Below are positions 45,003-54,045 of a stretch of 64,000 nucleotides of DNA, one piece after another (within the stretch, counting starts at the first letter, position 1; the number at the start of each line of letters is the position of its first letter). The position numbers and the translations under genes were made by a program. The notes below the pieces were generated by a model. The model was not told where the DNA came from and ran no database searches. It worked only from the letters and a program-made list of their open reading frames with translations. The DNA is from Rhabdophis nuchalis (taxonomy: Eukaryota; Chordata; Lepidosauria; Squamata; Natricidae). The stretch covers positions 77,586,715 to 77,650,714 of the forward strand of contig CM077646.1 of NCBI GenBank assembly GCA_039707465.1. Direction: 5' to 3'.

Positions 45003-45260
45003 CATATATTTTTTTTACTGAAATACTATGTCCAGCTTTGCATACCAAGTTTCAAGAAGAATATTAACAAAGAGAAGAAAGTGACAAATATTGGTCCTGA
45101 AGATGGTTAAGAGGGTGACATTGAGAAGAAATTTTAGAGGATTCATTTTCACAAAGTTAGTACTATGAACAATTCAACTCAGTCTACTCAAAAAATTGAC
45201 ATTCCTTCCATCAGCTATTTGTGAACACAGGCTGAATGTACACCTATTAGGGATATTGCA
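45003..45260 (+). mobile_element. CR1 LINE RT fragment, right half
   Basis: After the hAT, ATACTATGTCCAGCTTTGCA corresponds to the YxVQL(W) motif, then KFQEEY; strongly decayed. Its continuity with 44345-44613 dates the hAT insertion after the CR1. Confidence 0.6.
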
Positions 45261-45304
45261 GTAGTTGACTGAGTTATTGAGAGCTGGGCAACAGCTAAAT
45301 GTAA

Positions 45305-46270
45305 TGTATTATTATTGTCAGCCAAATATTTAGATTGGATTTGGCTGTTCTGTCCACCTATCAAGTCCTTCACAAGGATCTAGATTAGGCAGATGTTGTT
45401 TTTTTTAATAACATTAAAGGAATTGTTGCAGGTTGTAAGCTGGTCTAAGTAAGCTGTGTTTTTACACTTGACTGATTTTGTCAATGTGGATGGTGCTTAA
45501 ATGGTGTTCCAGATGTTTTGGGATTCCACCCAAGGCACCTATTACTATGGGTACTATCTTTGCTTTCACTTGCCTCAGTCATTCTATTTCTACTTGCAGG
45601 CCATGGTATTTTGTGATTTTCTCCAGTTCTTTCTATGCTGCTATCTCCAGATACTTTACTATTCAGACTTTGACTTCCTTATCTACTCGTTAGGTCTTAT
45701 CTAAATTCCCAAATCACTTGTTTCTTTTGTCTACTATTTTGTCTACTTAGTTCTCCCACCAGTTCTTGCTTGTAGTCAAATGGTATTTTTTGCAGATATT
45801 CTTGCTACTATTTTGTCATGTCATTGCTTGTAGTTAGTCTGTGTGATCTTCTTGCAGCAACTAATTAGGAGATCCAGTTTCTTCAACTTTTTTGCAGAAG
45901 TGGCATTTGCTGTCTCTTGCTATCTTCTCAGTTCTGGCTTTAAATGCATTTGTTCTTAAGGTTTGGTCTTGCACAGAAAGAATCAGTCCTCTGCCACATT
46001 CTTCAACTTTCCTGCTCTTTGCCATTGCCAGGTTTTGTTATTTACTTTGCCTGCTAATTTCCTTATGTACTGGTCATATAATGTTTTGCCTTACCATGTC
46101 TATTTTCTATTCTTCATTTGGTCTTTTCCCCTGACCAGATTTGTCTTTGTGGTATTTACTAAATCTTCATGATATGCTAGCTCAGATGCATCTTCTCCAC
46201 TGTCCTTCAGATATTCTTCCAATACCATTTTTCTTCTTTTATTATTAATAATTATTATTTCCTGCATTGG
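45305..46270 (-). mobile_element. Dong/R4-type LINE, C-terminal fragment
   Basis: Minus-strand frames show QDQTLRTNAFKA, CHFC(K)KVEET near 45905 (zinc-knuckle-like), then KYLEIA..KELEKI and KIVPIVIGALGGIPKHL near 45550. This matches the restriction-like endonuclease/C-terminal part of R4-group LINEs. A TAATAATA tail is at ~45310. Several stops are present. Confidence 0.75.
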
Positions 46271-46797
46271 CAAAACACTTGTATAAATTACCCATGAAGT
46301 CCCTTTCAGCTCTGTGTGTGATTGACCATAATCAATCACAATAATTTCATCACATGTCATAACAATGTTGTTTGAAGGTTAGACATATGCCTGCAGCCAA
46401 TCCCTTCTGTTCATTTCAATCCTACTACATATCCAGTAATGAAAAATCTTCAAAGAATCCCTTTCACATACATACATGTTTCCTCTCAAGATTGCAAGCT
46501 TTGTTTGTTTGTGTGTGTGTTTCTTTTTCTGTGCGAGCCTGTATCTTAAAGGTGCTGAATGTGTAGTAATGCCCATGTTGATCCCAAAATTTCTCATTTG
46601 TATGAGAAAGAGGTAGATACATGTATGAAGAAGGGATGAATATGCAAAACATCTTAGTAAGATACAATCTTCTCCTACCTCTCTTCCTCCAATATTATCA
46701 AGGCAACTTTGGAAATCAGAAAAATTATGGTAATCTAAAATCTATAATTTTAAAATAATATTTTTAAAATAAAAATGAAAACTGATAGTATATCAGT
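46271..46797. other. No gene or repeat recognised
   Basis: Unassigned AT-rich DNA between the R4 fragment and the GT repeat. Confidence 0.5.
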
Positions 46798-46798
46798 A

Positions 46799-46819
46799 TG
46801 TGTGTGTGTGTGTGTGTGT
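46799..46819. repeat. (GT)n microsatellite
   Basis: About ten GT units. Confidence 0.95.
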
Positions 46820-46895
46820 TTACATTTGTGCTGATAAATAAACAAGGGAGACTAGTATAGATCTATTTAGTTTTTTATCAGCACAAATGGAAACA
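46818..46895. repeat. Inverted repeat, 21-bp arms
   Basis: GTTTACATTTGTGCTGATAA at 46818-46837 pairs with 46876-46895 with one mismatch; loop ~36 bases. Confidence 0.85.
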
Positions 46896-46928
46896 CAAAT
46901 GGAAACAAAAGGCAACAAAACTAATAGC

Positions 46929-46971
46929 TTTCTGTCTGCATGGTCTCTTGTGATGAGCCGAAAGACAGAAA
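46929..46971 (+). other. Hammerhead-like hairpin upstream of the Penelope-like element
   Basis: A 9-bp stem (TTTCTGTCT 46929-46937 with AGACAGAAA 46963-46971) encloses TGATGA (46951-46956) and GAAA (46960-46963), in the order seen in hammerhead ribozymes, which are known in Penelope-like elements. Helix II is almost absent and the C before TGATGA is G, so activity is doubtful. Confidence 0.3.
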
Positions 46972-47007
46972 AGGAAAGCAATTCCGCAACACCCTGTTAG
47001 AGACCCA

Positions 47008-47010
<3 letters not shown>

Positions 47011-47041
<31 letters not shown>
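47011..47041. repeat. (CA)n microsatellite
   Basis: About 15 CA units between the flanking inverted repeat and the Penelope-like coding region. Confidence 0.95.
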
Positions 47042-47042
<1 letters not shown>

Positions 47043-47047
<5 letters not shown>

Positions 47048-47941
47048 GGAAATATTATTGCAACATTTCGACAAGATCTCACTTGTCATCGTCAGGCTTT
47101 GGTCTGTGACTGTAACTGCGAAGGCATGGCCGTTTTTTAAATCTTGGTGGGAGGGGTGGAGTGCTGACTATTGTTGTGAGTGTGTTGATTGGCTGTGCAG
47201 CTGCATCATGACTGGTAGATTGATGCTGATTGGTCTCATTTGTATGTTCCTCCTTATTTTGAATTTCAACGGCTTGGGTGGAAGGTGGGGCTTGCCTGCT
47301 GGTCAGTGCTGGTTTCCAGATGTCTGGTAGGCGGGAGGTGTCATCACGTTTGTTCATACTGTTAGATTGCTTCTCTATTTCAATGGCTTCTCTGATTATT
47401 CTCCTGTTCAGTTGTTCAGCCTTGGAGATCATTTTAGTTCCTTGAAAGTCAATGTCACGTCCTGTAGTTTTGAAATGCTGATAAAGAGATGAGGTATTAA
47501 GTTGATTTTTTAATGTATTTTTATGCTCTGCGATACGTGCACTTATCCTTCTGTTGGTTTGTCCTATATAAGTGGCAGGGCAGATTTTACATGGAATTTT
47601 GTAGACCCCTTGGTTTTCTAGCTGGATCTTGTCTTTGGTGTTCCTTAGGATATTGGTTATTTTTTGGTCGGTGTTGAAGGCTGTCTTTATGTTGTGCTTG
47701 TGGAGAATTTTGCTGATTTTGTCTGTGGTACCTTTAACGTATGGAATGAGGGCAATCCTGTTCTTTGTCTTGGTTCTTGGGGGGTGTCTCTTTTTGGATT
47801 AGTTTGGTGATTGTTTTTCTTCTGAATCCGTTGGATATTAATGTATTTGTGAGGAAGTGTAATTCGGTTTTCAGGTGGTCTTTGTCAGATAGGCGTTTGG
47901 TTCTGTGTATGAGGGTTTTGGCTACAGAGTTTATCTGTGCC
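47043..47941 (-). mobile_element. Penelope-like element, RT C-terminus and GIY-YIG endonuclease
   Basis: Minus-strand frame: TLIHRTKRLSDKDHLKTELH (47890s), a frameshift near 47790, then RIALIPYVKGTTDKISKIL. Next comes the GIY-YIG domain: GVYKIPCKICPATYIGQT with GVY at ~47600 and YIG at ~47565, RRISARIAEHKN and a tail rich in Gln, Asn and Pro. The frame is open from ~47785 to 47079. The FIPYVKG motif plus a GIY-YIG nuclease with the CxxC-type linker identify vertebrate Penelope-like retroelements. The rest of the RT is missing. Confidence 0.92.
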
Positions 47942-48769
47942 CTTAAAAATCTAACACATATCTAAAAAACAGCAGCAATCTTAATGGGTCTCTGTCTGGA
48001 TTATCTCTAGGTTGAGTCGAAGGGCAGAGAAGGATGACAGTTTGTCTCCTCCCTTAAACGGGCCTCAAAACAGAAGCTGTGAAAATATTCTCTCATCAAT
48101 AGAGTCCTGTAAAAGGCTGATGTAATCAGGGAAGCCGGTTAGCGCAAGGCATAGAAAGGCTTGCCTGATATGCTGGAAAATGCCGGTTCAAATCTCAGTA
48201 GAAGAAGTATGGCCAGCTGAAGAGGGCTAAAAAGCCCGAAATGGATCTATCCTGGTCCCTTAATTATTAAATCAGCCCTTAAAAATCTAACACATATCTA
48301 AAAAAACAGCAGCAATCTTAATGGGTCTCTGTCTGGATGATCTCTAGGTTGAGTCGAAGGGCAGAGAAGGATGACAGTTTGTCTTCTCCCTTAAACGGGC
48401 CTCAAAACAGGAGCTGTGAAAATATTCTCTCATCAATAGAATCCTGTAAAAGGCTGATGCAATCAGGGAAGCCGGTTAGCTCAAGGCATAGAAAGGCTTG
48501 CCTGATATGCTGGAAAATGCCGGTTCAAATCTCAGTAGAAGAAGTATGGCCAGCTGAAGAGGGCTAAAAAGCCCGAAATGGATCTATCCTGGTCCCTTAA
48601 TTATTAAATCAGCCCTTAAAAATCTAACACATATCTAAAAAAACAGCAGCAATCTTAATGGGTCTCTGTCTGGATGATCTCTAGGTTGAGTCGAAGGGCA
48701 GAGAAGGATGACAGTTTGTCTCCTCCCTTAAACGGGCCTCAAAACAGAAGCTGTGAAAATATTCTCTCA
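47939..48769 (+). repeat. Tandem array of a ~336-bp unit with tRNA-like promoter boxes (2.5 copies)
   Basis: Unit 1 is 47939-48274, unit 2 is 48275-48611 and unit 3 is cut at about 48769. Units 1 and 2 differ at about seven sites (~98% identical). Each full unit holds an A box-like GGTTAGCKCAAGGC and B box-like GGTTCAAATCTC about 45 bases apart. A hammerhead-like hairpin region and the pieces CTAACACATATCTAAAA and GTCTCTGTCTGG are also present and recur, diverged, at 46930 and inverted at 48890-48975. Confidence 0.9.
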
Positions 48770-48805
48770 TATATATATATGAGATAATATTTTCACAGCT
48801 CCTGT
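48744..48805. repeat. 62-bp palindrome ending the tandem array
   Basis: AGCTGTGAAAATATTCTCTC is followed by (AT)n and then its own complement, with two mismatches in 31 pairs. It inverts the sequence of the unit itself. Confidence 0.93.
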
Positions 48806-48814
48806 CCTATATAT

Positions 48815-49015
48815 ATATGCTGGTATTGCTGTCTTCAGGTATTTTCCCATGTATACACCCGTGAAAATCTACGAAAGCATATATATGCTTTCATCACCAG
48901 AGACGATCTAGACAGAAAGCCATGAGTTCTGTTGTGTGATTTTTTAAATATGTGTGTTAGTTTTATGAGCTGATCAATAAATTGGGGCCCTAACAGGGTG
49001 TTGTGGAACAATTAT
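48815..49015 (-). mobile_element. Penelope-associated terminal sequence, inverted
   Basis: Contains the 20-bp palindrome GAAAGCATATATATGCTTTC (48872-48891) and the inverted counterpart of the 46930 hairpin region (GTGATGA, TTTCTGTCTAGA). It also contains 48980-49008, which is the inverted copy of 46982-47010. Confidence 0.7.
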
Positions 49016-49042
49016 AGATACTTATCCTCCTGTCTCAGCTGA

Positions 49043-49165
49043 TGCAATAAGAGAACCTGGCTAGCTGAATGGCTAAAGGCTCTTGCCTGATATGCAATGC
49101 AGCCCCGGTTCAAATCCCAGTAAGGGTATGGCTAGCTGATGAGAGCTAAAAAGCTCTCAATAGTT
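49043..49165 (+). mobile_element. tRNA-derived SINE, relative of the tandem unit head
   Basis: A box GGCTAGCTGAATGGC at 49062-49076 and B box GGTTCAAATCCC at 49108-49119. GGGTATGGCTAGCTGATGAG and GCTAAAAAGCTCTC correspond to GTATGGCCAGCTGAAGAG and GCTAAAAAGCCCG in the tandem units. Confidence 0.8.
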
Positions 49166-49384
49166 GAAATAAGAGGGGGAAATATATGTCCAAACCAAAT
49201 TACAGCAACTTTTCTTTTTAAGGTGCCTAAAAAACAAAGAGAAAGCTGCAGAAGTGAGAAAATCAAAGTTCTAGCCTATCCTCGGGGTGGACAAGCTTCT
49301 GTCTTACAGTACAGTATTTTTGGGGTTAGCATGTGTATGTATATTGTGTTGGTATTGAGTACCTGAAGATAAAACAGCCAGACA

Positions 49385-49850
49385 CAAACTGAGGATTGTA
49401 CTGTGATATATGCAGTACAATGCAGTGAGGTATGTACAGATCTATACATTGGAGAAACAAAATAACCACTTCACAAACACATGGCACAACATGGGAGAAC
49501 AAGCTCATCAGGACAAGATTCAGCAATCTATCTGTCTTTGAAAGACAAAGGTCACTTTTTGGAAGACAGCAAGGTCTCTTTTTGGTCCCTTTCTAGACAG
49601 AAAGGACTACTGCTTTGAAAGAGGGGTCAAAGAGGACACCTACATTAAGATTGAACAGCCTTCTCTTAACAGAGTAGGAGGGATATGACAGCACCTATTT
49701 CCTATTTAAAACACAGCCCTTTCAGTAGCTCCAAGAAGGTTCCGCACCCATTTGCACTATTCAGGGCACAGATAAACCTCCACCTGGCCTCAATAACTCT
49801 CAGAATGAGTACTAACGACCAGATGACTGCAAGGAATATAAATCCTTCCA
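49385..49850 (+). mobile_element. Second Penelope-like element, GIY-YIG endonuclease end
   Basis: Plus strand TVIYAVQCSEVCTDLYIGET (YIG at 49445-49453), a stop, HKHMAQHGR, SGQDSAIYLSLKDKGHFLED, FERGVKEDTYIKIEQPSLNR. Different subtype (VYAVQC...LYIGETKQPL) from the 47-kb copy and in the opposite orientation. Confidence 0.88.
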
Positions 49851-49865
49851 TCCTCCACCATTCAG

Positions 49866-50018
49866 TCAGAATTAACAGATTAACAGAGTTGGAAGGGACC
49901 TTGCAGGTCATCTACTCCAACCCCCTGCCAAGCAGGAGACCCTACATCTGCCTCTACCTAGGAACGAACTCACAACCTCCTGCTTGTGAGACAAGAGCTC
50001 CACCTCTAGGCCACAGCA
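49866..50018 (-). mobile_element. SINE with tRNA-like head and CR1-like tail
   Basis: Minus strand: GTGGCCTAGAGGTGGAGCTC head (A box), GGTTGTGAGTTCGTTCC (B box) at 49979-49963, then GGGTCTCCTGCTTGGCAGGG and the CR1 3' end GGTCCCTTCCAACTCTGTTA. A tail shared with CR1 implies mobilisation by CR1. Confidence 0.8.
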
Positions 50019-50025
50019 GAAGCTG

Positions 50026-50889
50026 ATATTGATTTAAGCTTCTTGTATGGGAAGTGGAACATCTTTAAGGAAAAAAGCAAAGTCTAGTTGTCTTTTGAAA
50101 AAGCACCTTTGGGACTTGAAAATTTATTTTTTTCCCTAAATAATGTAAATTGACCAAAGCAGTTGTAGATGAATCCTAAAAGAAAATAAGATAAACAACC
50201 ACCACCCATCAATGTTTTTCATTTTCCCCTTTTTCTTCTATTTGAAAGCTACATATTAAAAGGCATTATTGGAACATAAGGTACTGCAAATGTACTATAA
50301 ACAAATCTGAACGCGTATTTCCACTGCAGAGCACTTCACATGTTAATTATGAAAATAATGCTATCATCCCATACATGCAAAATGCTGTGTGAAATAGTAA
50401 TTGAGACTGTGATTAGGTAAGCAAGTACTAAATGGATTGAAATTACCTTTTTCTTCCAGTTTAAAAAAAACAAAATCTAAATATATTGTTTTCCACTGAG
50501 ACAAACAGAATACGTGGTTGATTATCAGACTTATTAAGAAACAATCAGAACTCTATGAAAAAAAAGATCCTCACAGATAAATGGAATAAGTGAGATCTAT
50601 TAATTTTTTTCACTCATTCACCTGTGCTAAAAAAAGTTTCTAGATGATGAAAAAAATATATGTAAATGTATAGTACACACAGCAAAAGATTGCTGATAGA
50701 GACTGCATGGTAATTGTCAGACTCTTCCAATTCCCCCCCCCCCCCAAAGCTTCGTAGGAAGACAGCAAGGGTGCATAAAGCTAACCATGGGCATCTGCAT
50801 AAATGTCTCGCTTTCATCAAAATGGCACATAGACAAAAAGGGTAGTGTTTCTGCTGGGAGAGTGGGATGCTCTTTTCATTGTTCTAGGG
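50026..50889. other. No gene or repeat recognised, C13 run
   Basis: Homopolymer C13 at 50733-50745; no element identified. Confidence 0.5.
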
Positions 50890-50955
50890 CAGGGGTCTGC
50901 AAAGTTGGCTCTTTGAAGACTGGTGGACTTCAACTCCCAGAATCCCCCCAGCCAG
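50890..50955. mobile_element. Palindromic hAT MITE, left half only
   Basis: CAGGGGTCTGCAAAGTTGGC ... GGTGGACTTCAACTCCCAGA matches the arm of the copy at 2288; the right arm is missing. Confidence 0.75.
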
Positions 50956-51104
50956 ATTTTATATCATGTTCTTTCATGATGGAAGAAAGGCGGGATTTAA
51001 ATATATTTGTTAAAGAAGGCCTTCACATCCCACATTAATGATGTGCACTATATAAAAATAAGAAAATAGGAATAAGAAAATAAGCTTGAAAAAAATACAA
51101 ATAT

Positions 51105-51300
51105 TTATTTTACTTATGTATCAGATTTTTATCCCACCTGTATTACTTTTATAAATAACTCAAGGCAGCCAACATACCTAATACTCCTTCGTCCTCCTGT
51201 TTTCCTCACAACAACCCTGTGAGGTGGGAAAGGGTGTCAGAGAGTGACTGGCTCAAGGTCACTCAGCTGGCTTTCATGCCTAAGGTAGGGATAAAACTTC
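51105..51300 (-). mobile_element. tRNA-derived SINE with LINE-like tail
   Basis: On the plus strand: TTTTATCCCACCTGTATTAC, ATAAATAACTCAAGGCAGCC, CAACAACCCTGTGAGGTGGG, GAGTGACTGGCTCAAGGTCA, CTCAGCTGGCTTTCATGCC. Same family as 14145, inverted. Confidence 0.75.
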
Positions 51301-51970
51301 TAGGCCATCGCCTTAGCTTTTATATATATATATATACACACACATAAACAAAACATACCCTTTAAAAAAGCTTATTTGATTTTTGGAATTTATTCATCAT
51401 GACATAAAGCAGAAAGATTCCACTCAGCATAGACTGAAGCACACAAATTATGAATTGTGGACAGAAACACTCCTGGAACACCTGTATTATGACCTTAAGG
51501 ATGGTAAATTTGCTTTGATTATTAAATGGTGAAAGAGTGATTGCTACATTGTAGTATTTAATATGCAGTTTCAGACGGAGAGTTGCTAGAGCTACCAATG
51601 AATATTTTACCAACCTTGCATCCCAAACATATTTTTTTTCTGCAATAATAAATGCAAAGGAGCAGAAACGGAGGACATGTTACAATTTGGAATTTGAGGT
51701 CACAGGGCTCAAAAGTAAATTTCAGGTAGCATAGCTCTTTATTTCACACAACAAATATTTCAAGAAACTGGGATAGGTTTCAAAACTAGTTAATGCTGTG
51801 ACACAAGGGACCTGTTGTTCCAAGGAGAAGCAAAGTCAAATTCACCCTCTGAGCCTTTGGGTGAACCTAAAATAGTTCTCTAGATTCTAGCTCAAATTGC
51901 CTAAATATGTACAAAGATTTAAAGGGGCAAACTTCTAAAACTGTTCCAATACAATACTTGTAGCTCAGGA
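51301..51970. other. No gene or repeat recognised, short (TA)n/(CA)n
   Basis: A TATATA/CACACA patch at 51320-51345 follows the SINE; otherwise unassigned. Confidence 0.5.
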
Positions 51971-52075
51971 TTGAACTGTAGAGTCCTTGGCGCTCTCTGA
52001 AGTTGGTTGTTTGCTTGCAGATATTTCATTGCCCAACTGGGTAACATCATCAGTGTCCTTGTACATACAGAAAAA
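51971..52075. mobile_element. Penelope-associated sequence fragment
   Basis: GAGTCCTTGGCGCTCTCTGA, GTTTGCTTGCAGATATTTCA and CCCAACTGGGTAACATCATC match a terminal sequence I associate with squamate Penelope-like elements; attribution from memory. Confidence 0.45.
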
Positions 52076-52905
52076 AGTAAACATTTTCAAATCTGCTATT
52101 AGAAAGCAATTTGATATCCCTGCATATTTTATCCTGTAACAGCTTCATATATGAATGTAAAACTGAATGGAAACTGTGTACAGACTGAAGTTTAAACACT
52201 AATAATAATATTCATTTTATGTGCATTAATTACAATTAACATTTTAAAAATAAAAATGTTTTTTCTATAACTGTTCATTTTGTCTTGAAAGCTGTTGCAC
52301 TGGAGGCCTAAACTGTGAAACAATTATCATTACAAAATGAAACTTACACAAGATGGGGATGTCATTCATGACTTCCTTTAATTTGAAAGAACTCTCATAA
52401 TTTCCTGACCCTTCTTACAATAATGATGATGTTCTGCGGAGTTTTTTCTCCTCTTTTAAACCAAGTAAGCAAAGAAAAGGGGAAAGACAAGCAATTAATG
52501 TCAAGATGATTAGAGTACATTTTTCTGGATCAATATAAAATGATTTCTTTTCAGAATTTAACTTACCCATTATGTGTTTTAAAACTGAAGATAAGATGTA
52601 CAGCATTAACCAGATACAGCAGTAACTGAATATTAATTGACCTGAAACAGGGATAGTTAAAAAGGAGATATGGATCTATTATTCAGCCTCTTTAGGCATT
52701 TTAAGGAAATAGTCACTTTTCTTTAGCTGGAATGCATTGAGACATGTATTCCAGTCCCTCTTTCCAGGTCACTATTTGGCATTCAATTCCATAGCAGAAT
52801 GGATGGAATGGTGGATAGCAGAAATCATACCCCCATTTATCAACTCTTCTTGATTTACAGAGAAGAACACAAAATATTGAAGAATAGATGATAACAAACA
52901 CTGAA
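52076..52905. other. No gene or repeat recognised
   Basis: Two short minus-strand frames (52415-52606 and 52713-52901) were checked and not matched to any CACNA2D3 segment. Confidence 0.5.
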
Positions 52906-53119
52906 GAATAGCAATAGCACTTAGACTTATATACCGTTTCACAGTGCTTTACAGTTTACAGAGTAAGCATATTTCCCCCACAATCTGAGTCCTCATTTTA
53001 CTGGATCTTGAAAGGATAGAAGGTCGAGTCAACCTTGAGCCAGTTAGAATCGAACTGCTGGCAGTCATCAGAATTAGCCTGCAATACTCCATTCTAACCA
53101 CTGCACCACCGTGGCTCAA
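52906..53119 (-). mobile_element. tRNA-derived SINE (TGGTGGCACAGTGG family)
   Basis: Minus strand GAGCCACGGTGGTGCAGTGG head, CAAGGTTGACTCGACCTTC, AGGACTCAGATTGTGGGGGA and an end CTATTGCTATTCT. Confidence 0.9.
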
Positions 53120-53308
53120 GAATGTTGGTCATTCAATTAAAAGTAACTCACTGAAGTTTGATATCCTAAAATGTGCCCCTATCTTTGCTGTCCTAACTAA
53201 ACATCTGCATGGAAAGTGAAGGAAAAATAAATTAAATTATCTAAGAGCTAGATTAAAAGACACAGATGGAATCCTATCCAGAATCTTGTGTTTAAAGTCA
53301 TATTGTAT
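53120..53308. other. No feature recognised
   Basis: Short unassigned spacer. Confidence 0.5.
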
Positions 53309-53335
53309 GTTTTATTTATTTATTTATTGTATGAT

Positions 53336-53366
<31 letters not shown>

Positions 53367-53371
53367 TTATT
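53309..53371. repeat. (TTTA)n microsatellite
   Basis: Two TTTA runs separated by GTATGA; the second adjoins the 3' end of the inverted L2 copy and derives from its tail. Confidence 0.95.
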
Positions 53372-54045
53372 TCGATTTATATACCGCCTTATTCTCCCTA
53401 GTGGGACTCAGGGCAGTGCACAGAAAGATAAAAAACACATACAAAACCCACAACACATACGCGAACACATACAAAACCCACAACACATACGCGAATCCAG
53501 GAGGATGCCCAAGTTGCGGGCCCTTTCCGTGGGGGCTAATGACTCGTCCCCGATAGCCAGAGATGGACTTATATGGCTATATCGAGATGCCGGAAACCAC
53601 AGCCACTCGGTCTTGGATGGGTTGAGTCTAAGTTTGTTTCTCCCCATCCAGACCCGCACGGCCTCCAGACACCAAGACATCACTTCCACAGCATCATTGG
53701 GGTGGCTAGGGGTAGAGATGTACAGCTGGGTATCATCAGCGTACTGATGGTACTCTACCCCAAAGCCACGGATGATCTCACCCAGCGGCTTCATATAGAT
53801 GTTAAACAGGAGGGGCGAGAGGACCGACCCCTGAGGTACCCCACATAAGAGGGGCCTCGAGGTCGATCTATGCCCTCCTGTCAACACACATTGCGACCGG
53901 CCAGAGAGGTAGGAGGAGAACCACCGCAATACGGTGCCTCCCAATCCCAACCCCTCCAGCCGGTGCAATAGGATACCATGGTCGATGGTATTGAAAGCCG
54001 CTGAGAGGTCTAATAGGACCAGGACAGAGGAACAACCTCTGTTCC
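53372..54045 (-). mobile_element. L2-group LINE with internal deletion
   Basis: Minus strand: RT segment [44 protein letters not shown] and [10 protein letters not shown]. It is followed abruptly by a 30-bp duplication (53435-53464 and 53465-53494) and then the normal 3' UTR end (TATACCGCC, 53388). The C-terminal third of the protein and most of the 3' UTR, equivalent to about 39000-39710 in the intact copy, are deleted. Confidence 0.92.

Noticed and set aside
46929..46971. Active hammerhead ribozyme
   Set aside because: Core positions deviate and helix II is essentially missing; retained only as a hammerhead-like remnant.
47939..48611. True tRNA genes in the tandem unit
   Set aside because: A and B box-like motifs exist, but the anticodon and acceptor arms do not fold properly and no CCA-compatible 3' end or T-run terminator follows. 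SINE-like heads are the better reading.
47939..48769. CRISPR array or classical satellite
   Set aside because: Long nearly identical units without short unique spacers, only 2.5 copies, in a vertebrate genome.
52713..52901. Minus-strand frame as a further CACNA2D3 exon
   Set aside because: Its translation does not resemble the segment following exon 2 or any VWA-domain segment of alpha2delta-3.
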